Source: Bostrychus sinensis (lineage: Eukaryota; Chordata; Actinopteri; Gobiiformes; Eleotridae). Taken from it: DNA of 64,000 nt. The notes below the pieces were generated by a model. It made no database searches. It saw nothing but the letters and a program-made list of their open reading frames with translations, and was not told the DNA's origin. Location of the stretch: NCBI GenBank assembly GCA_020698575.1, contig CM036244.1, forward strand, positions 26,189,534-26,253,533. Reading direction: 5' to 3'. Every line of letters begins with the position of its first letter. Position 1 is the first letter of the stretch. This document shows positions 1 to 13,035 of the stretch, one piece after another. The translations under genes and the position numbers were made by a program.

Positions 1-599
1 GACTCAAATGTCATTTACTTTAAGAATTGCAAAATGGTTTCAAATATAACCTTTGTGATAGGGCAGCTTGGACTGTAGTTTACATCTAAACAAAATCCAC
101 ACCAGAATATTGAAAAAGTCATATTTTAGAAGAACTCACTACAGAAGACAATTTTCATAACATGAAAAATATACATCCGTTTTTTTCTTTGTACATTAGG
201 CAGACCAGTAATAATTCTGTGAGCAGAATAATTGTGAGAATCTGGTGAAGTGAAAGTTATTAAAAAAGAAAACATGAACACATCTACACATAAACACACA
301 CACTTTTGAAACATAAGTCCCAAAACCATTCATCAAAAAAAAAAAAAAAAAAAAACTAAAGCATGCATAAGAATTCCTACTGAGGACACCACAGATAAGT
401 TAGGAGCTGCTAAAATAATATTTTAGAAAATGGCATCAAATTCTGCCATAGAAAATTAATGTGAATAATTTATATTACTTGAATTATTGCTACACCGAGA
501 TTTTACCATTGGTATTATATGATTTGGACTGGTTCATTTATACTTATATTATGCAGTTTTCGCAATATTTTTCAACATTGTAATGTGTTAAATACTTTA
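1..599. other. AT-rich flank downstream of ube2g1
   Basis: No convincing exon is visible. The stretch is AT-rich and contains a 21-base A run at 335-355. The open reading frames here are short and show no recognisable protein motif. Confidence 0.5.
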
Positions 600-1254
600 A
601 ATGGTTTAAGTAGCCAAGCATTTTATTAGGAGGCACTTATAAAAAAGGTCAACAAAAACGTACATGCACAAATAGGGGAATACCTGTGAGCTTCGCAGCA
701 GGGTAAGACTTTCAAATGATAACAAAAATGTAACTTTGCATTCATAAAACTAGGTTGATTTAATTGAGTTTCTAAGGGTTAAAAAGCAGAAGTGTACTCT
801 AACAGTGCTTCTGTGTCTTGCTTGGGCTCTTGACATTAATCCAAAAGCATCCCACCTTGTAATTAGGACCTCCTGCTAAAACAAAGACAACTAATGCACC
901 TTCACCTTGAGAGAAGGAAAAGAGGCCAAAAATAAACCAGCGCTATTCATTTGGTCAAAGAGGTGTGAATATATTATCCGGTTTAGTCTGTGCTATATAC
1001 ATGTCTTTACAATATCTTCCTGAAGGTTGAAGCAGTTCATAGACGTGAGAAAAGGGTATTTATTTTTTCTTGTTTTTGTTGGCACTTGCTTGGCGATTTT
1101 CATTCAGCCTTGGTCGTCACTGGTATGTTCTATTGCAGCCTACAGAAAAGCCAGGCTGGTCCTGCTGAAAATAGGAGGACAAGTCTGGCATCAGGTGGAA
1201 GAGTACAGGAGACAGTGCCGTTGATTGAAAATTTGAAACCTGCAACCAAATGTT

Positions 1255-1288
<34 letters not shown>

Positions 1289-1493
1289 AGTATGAGAAAA
1301 GCAGCAAGGCCAACTACACTTAATAGTTATACACTAGGCAGCAAAGGTTTTACAAACTGGGTTTAGTCAAGTAAACGCAAGTCAATTTTCTGTGTAGATT
1401 TATCTGTTAGAAGATACAACAACGCAAAGAGGAAATACTTAAAGAATTAAGAAAACCTACCCTGAAAACATTGAGCTAGATCCATGCTAAACA
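600..1493 (-). other. Probable 3' untranslated region of ube2g1, with one intron
   Basis: After the TGA at 1496-1494 the minus strand has a good donor, GTAGGT, at 1460-1455. A pyrimidine-rich acceptor ending TTGGTTGCAG stops at 1240, downstream of a 31-base T tract on this strand. A canonical AATAAA lies at 627-622. A 3' UTR exon of about 1239 to 600 is therefore likely. Human UBE2G1, as I recall, also carries a separate 3' UTR exon. The donor and acceptor are seen in the sequence; their use is inferred. Confidence 0.4.
1256..1286. repeat. Poly-A tract, 31 bases
   Basis: This is an uninterrupted A run on the plus strand, reading as a T tract in the ube2g1 direction. It sits about 15 bases upstream of the suggested 3' UTR acceptor. 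It could be part of a long pyrimidine tract or the tail of a decayed retro-insert. Confidence 0.9.
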
Positions 1494-3377
1494 TCACTCA
1501 AATGCTGTCTCTTGGCTTTTCCGTACACAACGAGAAACTTCTCTTTTAAAATCACCATTTCTGTCCTCCCTCCATTGTTTCTACAAAAACAAAAAGAAAT
1601 ATACCATCATATTTGGATGTGTTGATTATTCTGCCATGCATTTGACATAAGAAACAGCACTTACTGCTGCATCCACATTAGCTGGGGAGTCACCATTTGG
1701 GTCTGCCAGCATAGAGATAACGCTAATCATGATGGTCTCCACTGTGTGGATTGGCAGCCAACGCTCCTCAGGTTTCTCATAGCCATACTTGTCTTCCCCA
1801 GGCTCGTGTAAAATAGAAATACATACATCTCCATTCTTGTCAACTAAAAAAAAAGGGTAGAAGATTTTAGTCAAAGCACAACAATGGGCAAAAACAACAA
1901 AGAGGTTATTAGTATGAAAAGAGGCTGATACACATTTGATCAGAACTGCAGAGGACATTTATAGTTGCTATAGTTTATTATCATTCCTCCTTTCTGTGTT
2001 GAACACTTCAGTGTCTATTTTGTATTATTCTGCCATAAACTAGTAAAAATGTGAGTAACAGGGCACTTTTTCCATTCACAAATATATGTTAGTTAGTTAC
2101 ATTAGTTACCATCCCACTGTACCTACCATTAGGGTGCCAAATATCTGTGATAAACTTCATTTTAGGTGGTCTTTGAGGATAGTCTTTGGGAAATGTCAGA
2201 TGAGCTTTGAAAACACCACCTTCACTGTAGATAAAAATAACATTGTAGACATAGAAAAACATCTACACTCATGTGTAACTGACAATTGACCATAATACAG
2301 ATGACAAAGCAAGACTTACTATAGTGTGTCTGGGGGTCCAATTATGAGGACTTCCCATCTGTAGAGATCACTTTCCTCAATCAAGCCTGCTGAGAATCCC
2401 TCAACTGGGTTTTTGTTCAGCTCTGAATATACATTTATACAAAACACAACGTCACATTAATTTCTAAGTGGCACAAATAAATGATCCTGTAAATTACAAA
2501 GTGGACTGATTAGATTATTCATAAGAGGTTATAAATGCAGCATGTTAAAAAGCCAAACGTTAAGTGTACTAGAGAATATGTGAACAAAACAGATACTACT
2601 ATGTATAAATAAAATATACAGTATATAAAAAAATACACATTTTATCAAAGGGTCTGCAGCAGTCGATCAGTTGAAACAGCCAGATTGTTTGTGAGGCAAC
2701 TAAAACTTTTCCTTGATTTTAAGATATGAATAGCTCTGAGTAGTATGACAATATTGTAAATTTTGAGTGTGCATAAACAGAATATTAAATTGGTGTACGC
2801 AGCAGTCTAGCTTGATGTATCACGACTGTAAACAGAGACATCAGCTAAGAAAACCAACAGGCTAATGAGTTAAAATGTAACGTTTGTTTCCAGTAGGATA
2901 ACTTGTCATTTAAGTTTTAATCTAAAACGTCGCCAGTGAGTTGGATACAAAAATGCACCAAACGCCCAACGTTGTGCTGCTGGAAATGTTTGTAAACACA
3001 CCAACCATGCTAACTGCTAACAGCTAACTGGGCTGCACATTGAAAGCCGCTGAGAGTTCTGACAGCGGCTTTAACTGAAGATCAGAAGACACGAAAAGAC
3101 AAGTTGTACAGACAGCAAATGTAAGTCATCCCGTCTCCAAAAAGACCCAATCACACCCGTGTTAATTAACCGATGACGCCTGTAATCCGTCTTTATGTAT
3201 TATTGGTTTGAGGGCATTGTGGAAGGTTCAGGAAAACAGTTTGCGCCAGCATCGGTCTTTCACTAACAGCTAACGGCAGCGGTGTTAGCGCAAATGCCGT
3301 CACCAGTTAACACTTGGGTGGTTTTAATTACCTGCAAGCTGTTTCTTGAGCAACAATGCAGACTGAGGCTCTGTCAT
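1494..3377 (-). CDS. ube2g1: Ubiquitin-conjugating enzyme E2 G1, complete, 5 coding exons
   Basis: The product takes activated ubiquitin from E1 onto a cysteine and passes it to substrates with E3 ligases; the mammalian enzyme builds mainly K48-type chains. Coding exons, in transcript order on the minus strand: 3377-3332, 2422-2320, 2224-2127, 1843-1665 and 1580-1494. All junctions are GT-AG and phases join cleanly. They sum to 513 bases, or 170 residues, the same length as human UBE2G1. The protein begins MTEPQSALLLKKQLA. The HPN motif is at residues 80-82 and the catalytic cysteine is Cys90 in the stretch VDKNGDVCISIL. The acidic insertion after the active site (HEPGEDKYGYEKPEERW) is typical of the G1/G2/R1 E2 class, and the C-terminus is SQETAFE. 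Differences from human, such as EES for DDN near residue 32, may indicate one of two fish co-orthologues (a or b), which I cannot separate. It is divergent to spns3. Very confident of identity and exons. Confidence 0.96.
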
Positions 3378-3540
3378 ACTTTATCGAATTCAATGCTACG
3401 GTGTTCAGTAATGATAACTGGATATAATCGGGTTAACAAAACGTTCAGTGAACAGTGGTCGGTCTCCTATTTTCGGTACTGGGTTCTCGTCATTCTCCGT
3501 CGCCTTCTCCGGGTTCTTCTTCGTGTTTAATGCCGCTGAG
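3378..3540 (-). promoter_or_regulatory. Probable 5' UTR and CpG-rich promoter region of ube2g1
   Basis: The bases just upstream of the ube2g1 ATG (to the right on the plus strand) are clearly richer in CpG than the surrounding AT-rich DNA, and CpGs continue leftwards across the first intron to about 2930. No TATA box is apparent, as expected for a housekeeping E2 gene with a CpG-type promoter. The exact transcription start cannot be read from sequence. Confidence 0.45.
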
Positions 3541-3985
3541 CTTCTGCGGTGATCGGTTTCTTTTGGCCTCTTACTGCCCTCTTCTGGCTACTTTTTAGAA
3601 TCGTCTGTAACACAACTCGTTCAACAACAGATGAATTTTTGTCCATACCAGATAGTTGTACATTGAGCTTCCAATAGCATACATTACGTTCATATTTAGA
3701 CCTAAAATGTATGGATGGAAACGTGTGACAATAAAGAATTTTAAGTCTTGAAAATGAGCAGCACTTCCATATGGGAACTAAACTTTTTAGCAAAAGCAAT
3801 AATAAATATAATCAAACAAATAACAAAGACTAAGAGTATACACTCTAACAAATAAGTGAATGAGCATATGCTTTAGTTAGGATAAAGTAAACTTTAAACA
3901 GCAGCCTGTCTTACCTGGAAAACCTGACTATTCCACTTCCTGACAAAAACATCAATTATGGATTCACTTCTTGAAGGATTCCACA

Positions 3986-4039
<54 letters not shown>

Positions 4040-5344
4040 CGCACGCACAAGCACAAGCACTTTCAACATGACTCTTCCTCCTCCAGTGTAAAAAAGCATA
4101 CTGTTTTTGCAGTGAATGCACTTAATAAATGCCAATGCTCTTGAGGTTAAGTTGTTACTTGCTGTGAGTTTGCTTCTTCGCACTTATCAACTACTAAACA
4201 TAGTAGTAGAATTTATTTATTATTTATCCAGCTGCCATTATGCTCAATAACTATTTCAATAGTTTACCAGTCTTGGTCTATGATAAATATAGTAAAATTC
4301 ATACTAATTTAATGGGCAAAGTTGTTACACAGTGGCATAAAAACTGAATCTAAGAAATGTAAGGAATATTTCTAAGATGTCAGTTTGCTAAATATTGTTG
4401 TTTTTTTATCACTTTTGTGACTTGCTTAAAATATGATCAAGCACAAATTAGGTGACACTAAAATAAAGAAAGAATGAAAGATAGAAGTGAATAGTAAATA
4501 CAAATGAATACTTTGTTTAGAGCATTGCTTCACAGTGATCGTATCTCCAAAAGCATATGACTATCCCTCTGTGGGCTGGGCTCTTCTCTAACTCAATATT
4601 TCTGCAGGCATGTTAGAGCTGAGGCTTCTCTCTTTAGAGCAACACTCACCGTCATCTGACAGCACCAAAAATGGAATAACTAAACTGGATTAAATCAACC
4701 AGACTTCATCAACAAGTGAGTGTGTCACTGCAATATTTATTAAGTATATGGTATACTGTATGTTGTTTTACAAACATACATTTAGACAGTAATGTGTTGA
4801 TGATTTAGATGTTATGTGTTGTGTATGATAAATTTATAAATGTCCCAAAGTATTTAACAGGACGTTTACATGATTTCAGTTTCCAATATCTATTGATCTT
4901 ATTAAAACAGCTCTGCTCTCACCCTTGAGGACACATCATGTTCATACTATTTAAACACTTGTTTCTCACATTATGCATGCATGAAATTGGACTTCCTCTT
5001 GACTTTAGCCCCTGATGTGCCACAGTTTGTACATACACTCTTGTGTAATTGGTTTGTGTTGGAAGGACTTTGTCAAAAGTGTTTCCACAAGCACCACCAA
5101 GTGAATTAGTCCAAGCAGATTAGATGAAGAGTGCAGGGCATCAAAGCATAACTACATCTATGTTACTTATTGCTATTTTCACCATTTACAAGTATGTCAT
5201 ACATTATGTTGACTTAATTTGACTGGATTGTGCCTCTGGGATTACATTACTAAACTGTCAAGTCAGGAGTCCCATCTTTTTGTGTACACACTATCTTTAT
5301 CAGTTTGCTCAAAGGAATGCTCTACATATCAGATCTGTTCTCAG
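3541..5344. other. Intergenic region between divergent ube2g1 and spns3
   Basis: There is no protein-coding exon here. Apart from the TC array it is AT-rich unique-looking sequence. A possible spns3 leader exon ends at a GTGAGT donor at 4714-4719, and would pair with an acceptor ending TTCTCAG at 5344, 17 bases before the spns3 ATG. The regulatory DNA of spns3 probably lies within this interval. Confidence 0.45.
3989..4036. repeat. (TC)24 dinucleotide microsatellite
   Basis: This is a perfect 48-base TC array followed by a short GCACGCACGCACAAGCACAAGCAC tract that looks like its degenerated edge. It lies in the space between the divergent ube2g1 and spns3 genes. It produces spurious Arg-Glu repeat reading frames on the minus strand. 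Confidence 0.97.
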
Positions 5345-5360
5345 GAGAAGAGAAAGAGCC

Positions 5361-8300
5361 ATGGAGCCAAAGAGATCAGTAAGTTCTTTCCGAGAAGTAG
5401 TGTCACCTCGACGGAGCTTCAGTGCCAGTTTTCGCTATGGCTCCTTTGTTAATAGCACATCATCACTGGAACGTCTGGGGTCACCGGTCGTCTCCCCTGC
5501 TCGTGGATATGTAGCTGTGGCTGTGCTTTGCTATATCAACCTGCTTAACTACATGGAGCGGTACACAATAGCAGGTCAGAGCATTTGCAAATCAGCTACA
5601 TGTGGCTGTCAAATAAATTTATTATGGTCTAATTCTTTTTGTCACTGTAGGGGTCCTTCTAAACATCCAGAAGTTTTTTGTTATAAGTGACAGTACTGCT
5701 GGACTTTTGCAGACAGGTATAAAGCACACACACAAACAATCATCACTTAAAAATATTGTTTGTCAGGACATATGTAACATAAACTCAAGTGTTTGTAACA
5801 AACTAGATAGAGTTGTCAAATACTTCTCTCTGTATTATTATTATTTTGGCTGTTAAGTTGATTTTAAGTAGAATATTTATACAGTAAATGTAGCAGGTAG
5901 CTTTCTTCACTGCAGCACTGTTATATAATGTATAATAATGCACTTACAGTTTTTATCTGCAGTTTTTTACTTTTCGCGCCTCTCTTTGGTTACCTTGGAG
6001 ACCGGTACAACAGGAAGTACATCATGATTGGTGGCCTGATCGTGTGGCTCATCACTGCAATGTGCAGCTCTTTTGTCAGTGAGAATGTAAGTGAGAAATG
6101 TGGTCATTTACAGGAAGTAAGAAGAAATAAATGAACATGGGGAAACTTCCCTACATTGCACCTATACTGTTGTCTGTCCTTCTTCCTCTATCTGCCTTAA
6201 GCTGCTGTTTACACATGGAAATGCACCAAAACTGTTTACTGTAAAGGTTAAATAAAGGGTCAATTTGAAAGGAGAGGTATCAATGGAGACATTAAGGTGA
6301 AAAATGACTACAGTAAAGGAAATGATTGTAACAATATATGATGTTTGCTTAAATTAATTACTTATTTAAACACAAAGATGCAAAAGAAACAAGAATACAT
6401 ACACTATACTGAATTATATGTGTGACAATATCTTTGAAAGCTACTATTCTTCTAGTTGTTCTGGTTCCTGGTGCTGATGCGGACCCTGGTTGGAATTGGG
6501 GAGGCCAGCTACTCCACCATTGCCCCTACAATCATTGGAGACCTTTTTGCTGGAACTAAACGAACTATGATGATTTCTGCCTTCTACATCTTTATTCCAG
6601 TTGGAAGGTTAGAACAGAGGCCCCACTGCTGGAACCCCACACATACACACCCCCACACACACCCCCACATTTTTATCACCAATAAAGTAAGTAAGCAAGT
6701 ACCAATGCATTTAATTCACTAACTCTTTTCTGGGTCTTTTAGTGGTCTAGGATACATCTCAGGTGCATCAGTTGCTTCTCTCACAGGGGACTGGCGTTGG
6801 GCTCTTAGGGTGAGCAAATGACTATTTTACAAGTCTCTTATACCATTGAGAGCAAAATATGACAATTTTGTGTGTGTCTTTTGCAAGCTCACTCCCATAC
6901 TTGGTGTATTGGGCCTACTTTTGCTTGTCTTCTTGTGTCCTAACCCATCAAGAGGTGCTGTAGAAAGTCAAGGCCAGGAAAATATTGAGAGCACATCTTA
7001 CACAGAGGATATCAAGTATCTTCTGAAGAAGTAAGTCTGCTGCTAAGTGCTGTGTATGCCTTACAAGTCCCTGGCTGTTGTAATATTCTGATTCCTTTCT
7101 TTAGTAAAAGTTTTGTTTGGTCATCTTTGGGAGTGACAGCACTAGCTTTCCTCGCTGGAGCCCTAGCATTCTGGACCCCCACCTTCTTGTCCAGAGCTCA
7201 GGTTGCTCAGGGAGTGTTGGAGCCATGCACTGTGGAGCCATGCAACAGCAGAGACAGGTACAGAGGACTCCCAGATCTGCTCTACTCATTCCACATTAAA
7301 CATTTTACAGTTTACTTACACCTGTCTTTATATCTACAGTTACATCTTTGGTGCTGTTACCGTGGTGACTGGTATTTTAGGAGTGTGTATCGGTGCGGGT
7401 TTGTCCAGATGGTTCAGGAACAGGGTAGAGTATGCAGACCCTGTCATCTGTGCTGTAGGCATGTTGGGATCTGTCCCGTTCCTCTTCGCCACCATCTTCA
7501 CAGCATCAGCCAACATCCCAGCAACCTACGTAAACATGCCAGTAGCGTGCCAGCGAGGATTAAACTGTCTCATACACTCTGAAATCATAGCTTCTATCTC
7601 TGTGTCTCATTCAGGTTTTTATTTTCATCAGTGAGATGATGCTGTCCTTGAACTGGCCTATTCTGGCTGATATACTACTTGTGAGTTTCAAAATAACAAG
7701 CAACAATTACATTTTCAGTTCTTAAGGTTGTTCACACTGGCCATGGAAGTCTCCCAAATATTATTAAATCTGAATGGTTCACGTGTAATATGAAGCCTTT
7801 CTTAATCAGACTGCACTTCTTAACCTCATCTCACCATCCTCAAATGTAAAGGGAGAAAATGATATTTTTTTGCTGTGGTTCCCATAGGGGGTGATCTGGG
7901 AGTGTTGGCTCTGGGGACATATTTAACGGGACAAAAAAGTCACATGACAAAACATAGTGCATCTCTTCTCTCCCTCTGGTGTGTGGTACACAAAATATGG
8001 ATGTCTTGTAAAAGAAAAATTAGATACTTTTGCCTGGGGTCATTTTTAACCCCAATACATAAAAAAAAAAAAAAAAACCATAGTAGACTCAGAAAAGTAT
8101 ACGAAGTCATTAACAACAGAGTGGCAAAATCATGAAAAATCTAAGAGAAAAAAAGAGAAAAAACCCCATACATATGGGGGTCGCGTTTGATCCCACTTGG
8201 GATGAGGATTGTTCTAAGAAACACCAACACCAATTTGTACCAAAGTTTTACAAACCAAGTAGCATTTCTCCCTTTATAAAGTAACATTCTTCACATATCT

Positions 8301-9228
8301 CTAATAAAGACACAGACAATCATAACTGTAGTATTTTAAATATTCTGTGTTTTACTAACACAACAACTGTGTTCCTCTTCAGTATGTTGTGGTCCCAACC
8401 AGAAGGGCTTCAGCTGAGGCACTGCAGATCACAGTGGGACACCTTCTGGGAGACGCTGGCAGCCCTTATCTACTTGGGGTGGTAAGGAAACTTGTCTTCC
8501 ACCTTCCATAATTTACAGCTATCTCTACAGTTCATTAAAAACCTTTTTTCCAAACAGTATATTTTTGTCTTATTTTGCTTTCTTTGCACTTGCAGATTTC
8601 TGATGCCATCAGAAATTCCAAACCTGAATCTCATGAATGGAACTTCCTCAGTCTGAAGTATGGCTTCCTCCTCTGTCCATTTGTGGGAGTCTTGGGTGGA
8701 ATATTCTTTTTATTGACAGCCCTTCACATCACCAAAGACAAGAAAGCAGCCTTACAACTGATGCAAGGTAAATGGGTTGACTTCTTCTTTTACCATTTGT
8801 GATACTGACAATGTCAAAATCGCATTCATGAGACTAAGCCAGAGTGTCAGGCTGTTCTCAACAATGGCCTTCTATTCAACTCATTTAGTACAAGATTGCC
8901 CTCTTCCTTGTGCAGTAACAAACAAACTGTCCTTATCTACACGCATGCCCCTCAGTAACAAACCAGAGATTCCACAACAGGAATGGACCAATCTCATAAA
9001 GACAACATTGTATTTCTCTGCACTGAAAACATTCATTAACTCTCTTGGTGTGCCAGATGACAATTCAAAAAAATCCTAGCACTTATCTGGGATCCCCTAG
9101 GTTAGAATATAGTTAACTCATCTTACAGTAATCTGCCTTTTGCTTTTTCTTCTCTACCAGAGGAATCCTCTCCTCAACAGGACCCCACTCCAGTGCCATC
9201 CAAGGAGCAACAAGCTGAGAAAAACTGA
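5361..9228 (+). CDS. spns3: Spinster homologue 3, MFS transporter, complete, 12 coding exons
   Basis: This is a major facilitator superfamily membrane transporter of the spinster family; the SPNS3 substrate is poorly defined, relatives moving lysolipids or sphingosine-1-phosphate. Coding exons: 5361-5574, 5651-5716, 5950-6086, 6456-6607, 6743-6809, 6888-7030, 7105-7257, 7340-7529, 7615-7680, 8383-8481, 8596-8767 and 9161-9228. They sum to 1527 bases, or 508 residues, against about 512 in human. All introns are GT-AG and phases agree throughout. A hydrophilic Ser/Arg-rich N-terminus of about 48 residues precedes the first membrane helix, which ends LNYMERYTIAG. The MFS signature GYLGDRYNRK is at 107-116 and RTLVGIGEASYS starts at Arg148. 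The later PTRRASAEALQ and HLLGDAGSPYL motifs are typical of spinsters. The tail is short, polar and Pro/Gln-rich, ending AEKN. Most introns are 74-135 bases. The order ube2g1 then spns3 then spns2 supports spns3 rather than spns1. Confidence 0.95.
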
Positions 9229-9700
9229 AGCTGAGCCATGTCCACAAGAGAATATTTAATATGTTTTTATGTGTGTTTTATGTGAATTTTATATTTGTAT
9301 ATGTTGTTGAAGAAAATTGTATCAAAGAACACAAACTTGAAAGTCAGTGGCATAAATGTCTAACATACCTCCCATTCAGCCGTACTTGAATTATGTTAAA
9401 TAATTTTCTTGTTCTACGTTCTACGAAACAAAGCTAATTTTGTCCACAATGTACTGTTACGAGAACAGCTACCCTATTTTTGCAACATTTTCGGAAGTAG
9501 AAATGTAGTGTGGTTTAAGACACAGGAAGTAATTTTGCCATAATGTCTTGAGAAACTATATGCAGAAACAAGCTGACTTCTTTTTTCAATGTTTTTTGTG
9601 ACCAGAAGTCTTATAATGACATGATCAGATTAAAATTAGTATATGTAAGTAGCTCCTAACTTCTAAATGACACCACTTTCTCAATAATAAATAGCTATAA
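9229..9700 (+). other. Probable 3' UTR of spns3
   Basis: AT-rich sequence follows the TGA at 9226-9228. An AATAAA lies at 9686-9691, with an ATTAAA-type hexamer nearer at about 9630. Either could define the transcript end. There is no reading frame of note. Confidence 0.35.
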
Positions 9701-11954
9701 TGAAGTCTGCCTCTATTCATGTGGTTCCTATAGATCTTTTGAATTATGCTGACAGTAGGCACCTTCAGAGGTAGGCCTATATCTTCCATAATTTGCTGGA
9801 GTTGGCACATGGAGCCTTCAGTTATGAATGATCCATGCAACATATAGGCAGATGCACTACTAATGAGAACCACTGGCCCCTGAGGCTCGACCACAACCTG
9901 GAAGGAAAATCTATGGACGTAATGGGAAGGTTCTGCATAACACCATTAGAAGTGTATGTTTATGTATTATTGGTTTCACGCTTTTTAGTCTATGTTATAC
10001 CACTGATTAAATTCTATAGTCATTTTGCAACTGGACTAATTATTCATGCTCCCATCCAAACATAGCTTACCCGTTTTTGTTTTTCCCCCAATGTTTTTGC
10101 ATTGTGGCCTCTAGATGGCGTTGCTGCACTGCATAAATCAAAGCAGGATGCACTGAGCCTCCAAAGAGGGATGTTTCCCGGGTTCCCGTAGTGAAGCAGG
10201 GCTGGATAAACTGCAGAGTCAGCATGTGCACAAGGTAGAGGAATGGTATAATATCCCAGTAGCATTATGCCATCAGATTAATAATATGCCTGCAAAAATA
10301 TGGCATGGCTGCTTTCATCAACTTAAAGGTTACTTAAAATAAAATGTATGTATGGTTATATGTTATATTTTAAGTTGTTTATATTTTCATATTATATTAG
10401 TGTTTTATGTGAAATATCCTAGTGACATGTCTTTTGTACGAATTGTTGTTCATGTCTTGCAAATGGAGCTTGTAATCTATAATAATTGTGTTCAGACATT
10501 TCCTATAACGTGTTACACCATCGGCTGAACTTGACCTTTTCCAACAATAGAAAGCTGAAGTTCAAGGGCACTGAGATTGTTAAAGGTTTCATGTCTTTGT
10601 TGTGTTCTACATTGGAATTTCCTTTTGTTTTTGAGCTACCTTAAGCTGGTAATTTTCCAGAAGTTATGTTACAACTTTTTCATCTGCTCGGGAAACTAAC
10701 TGTGACGTTAAGCAGGTTCTGTGGAATAACAAGCAAAAAGGCATTCGCATATTAAAAGGTATGTGGAAAATATTTTGAAGGTAACAGTACAACCTGCAAT
10801 TAAAACACAATAGGTATTGTGCAGTGTGCTCACAACACTTTATCTGCATAGCTCTGAGTTTCCCCTGTCGACCCTGGCTGTGCAGGAAACTGTCACAATG
10901 GCTAATAAATTGTCCATGCTGATCAATGAGGGAGTGGAGCCAGGAAGAAAGGCTATGCCCAGTGTTCATCAGAGCCCAGAGCTTCTGTGGCTGTTCATGT
11001 TTTACTGAAATACTCATTTCACATGCCTTACTTGAACTATATCAGTAATGCTTCAGTGTGTCTGTCTCAGCACCATGATAAGGAGGCGTGCCAAACCACA
11101 TGTGGATGTGAAGTTGTACTATTTCCTTATCAAACTGCTGCAGTGACATGACATCATCAGAGGAAGAGCCCTCTCCACCCTCAGCACTGCCCCAGGTTTG
11201 GAGAATTACATCATACAGCCTGAAATAGCATCAATCGATAGGCATTCCCCTTTTATACCATATATTTCATATCACAGCGGTAGTAACTCTAACAAGAGAT
11301 TCAAACATCACACTGGCAAATAAAAAGTGTTGATTACAGTGTCACAGTGGTAATTCAACAACAAAAAAAGAAAAACAGGCAGGATTAAAAAAAAACAAAG
11401 ACTGTGTTAATTAACAGGGACTGTGTTGTGTGTGCAAATGAGCTTGCGATTTTGAGTTACAGTAAGTGAAAAGAGAATGGAAAAGCCGTCTGAAAATATT
11501 CAAGCTAACATCCCTGTATGATCTAATTTACAATCTAGGCCACAGACTCAGTCAAAGCTACTGTCACTGTCACACAAATGAGTTTTTCTGGGGCATCAAG
11601 AGAAATGCAGGCTGCAGTTAAATGGCAGGAAAGCTGAGGTTTGCCATTTAATGGTCCAGGATCTTTGTGCTCCTATGTATTTAGCATTCCGAACTATGAG
11701 GCCTGCTGCCCACTGGCTGCTCAGAACTCATTCACAGACTTCACTAGAGATACAGGGTAATTACAAAGACCAGCAGTCTATAAATACTTACTCACAAACA
11801 CTCTCATTTTAGCCAAACAAAGACCGATTAGACTCAGTGAACTTTGAGTGTTTTATGATTGCACGAACGATGCAGCCAAAATATATGAATCATTTATACA
11901 GGACCGTTGAGGCAATACAATACAGTACTGTGCAAAAGTTAAGTGTGGAAAAGT

Positions 11955-12130
11955 CTGTTAGGTTTTTTAATAGAAAGAGCATTTACACCTGAACTAGAAA
12001 ATCTTGAGTTTGAGTCCAGGTCAGGACACTATGTCTTTACCATTGCAAGATAGGACTATTGCCTTGGCAGAGGTCTATTCCCTTTGAATTCTTCTAGTTT
12101 TAATAGTAATTTTTGTGCATTGTTACACCA
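11955..12130 (+). repeat. Composite SINE-like repeat copy (tRNA-like module), decayed
   Basis: It contains the ordered blocks AGAGCATTTACACCTGAACT, then a B-box-like GAGTTTGAGTCCAGGTC, then ACCATTGCAAGATAGGA, then GGCAGAGGTCTATTCC. The same order of blocks recurs near 29.5, 45.2 and 53.2 kb, which defines the family. The A-box end is badly worn in this copy. Confidence 0.6.
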
Positions 12131-12852
12131 TTGTTTAAAGCCTTTCTTAAACATTTTAAAACCTCTGCACAGTACTGTATAGGTTTGTTTTACTTATACC
12201 CCTGCCTCTGTGGGATTATTTCAGGGTGATGACCAAAGACCAGGATCAAGGAGTCCAACTTGGATGGAGATGTCTGATAAATAATTGAAAGAGCAGATGA
12301 AGATGCTGTCCTTGTCCCCGAACACTATATTTAGTCCAGTCCATCTTACTGCACCGTATGCAATAGCTGCCAAGGAGAGGAGACATCAGGCCTGATCTAT
12401 TCAAATCCTCAGCTGCTCCTCTGTCAGACTGTGCCAGAGCCTGGCTGCATTAGGACATAGCAGTGGGGGAGGGGATCCCGACCCAGCCAGCTACAGACAG
12501 TTCACAGGTCGCACACCAAGGAGAGGTCAGAATGGGACAGCCCACACCTAGAGTCATGCCTAGACGGCTCTAACTCCAAGAACAAATGAGTGCTGCGAGA
12601 AAAGTGGAGAGTGGGGTGGTCTTGTGGAGCCAGATATCAGACATCAGTCCCTGTGTCTCCACTTCATACAAGTGTTAGGATAAGATATGCTCTGGTCAAG
12701 TGTGATAAAAGTCATCCAAATTTTGGAGGTGAAAAAAAAAACTTTTACAAAATAATTATTTATGTCAGTGCATTTTTGGAGATTAATAATCTGTAATAGT
12801 ATTAATAATTTTTATTTATATAGGTTTATAAAATGAGGTACAGTGGGTTAAT

Positions 12853-13035
12853 TGTTTGCCTACCAGGGGGTAGCAGTGCGCTCAAAGCGCATACTGTCAT
12901 TGTGTCCCTGGGCAAGACACTTCACCCACATTGCCTACCCCAGTCACAGTATTTCGCTGGTTGCAACAGGAAGGGCATCTGGTGTAAAGCCCTCCCAATT
13001 TACCGTTCAACTGGTTACACATCAACAAATCCTCC
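12853..13035 (+). repeat. Teleost dispersed repeat fragment
   Basis: It contains GTGTCCCTGGGCAAGACACT, followed by a GGAAGGGCATCTGGTGTAAA block. Both are sequence blocks I recognise as very common interspersed repeats in fish DNA. The first block recurs inverted at about 26070-26105 and the second in both orientations at several places in this window. The class is not certain. Confidence 0.6.

Noticed and set aside
3894..4183. Minus-strand reading frames with long Arg-Glu repeats
   Set aside because: They are translations of the TC microsatellite with no exon signals; not proteins.
7052..7634. Reading frames of 143 and 176 codons in spns3
   Set aside because: They read through introns; only the spliced frame gives the spinster protein, and the 176-codon frame is partly out of frame with it.
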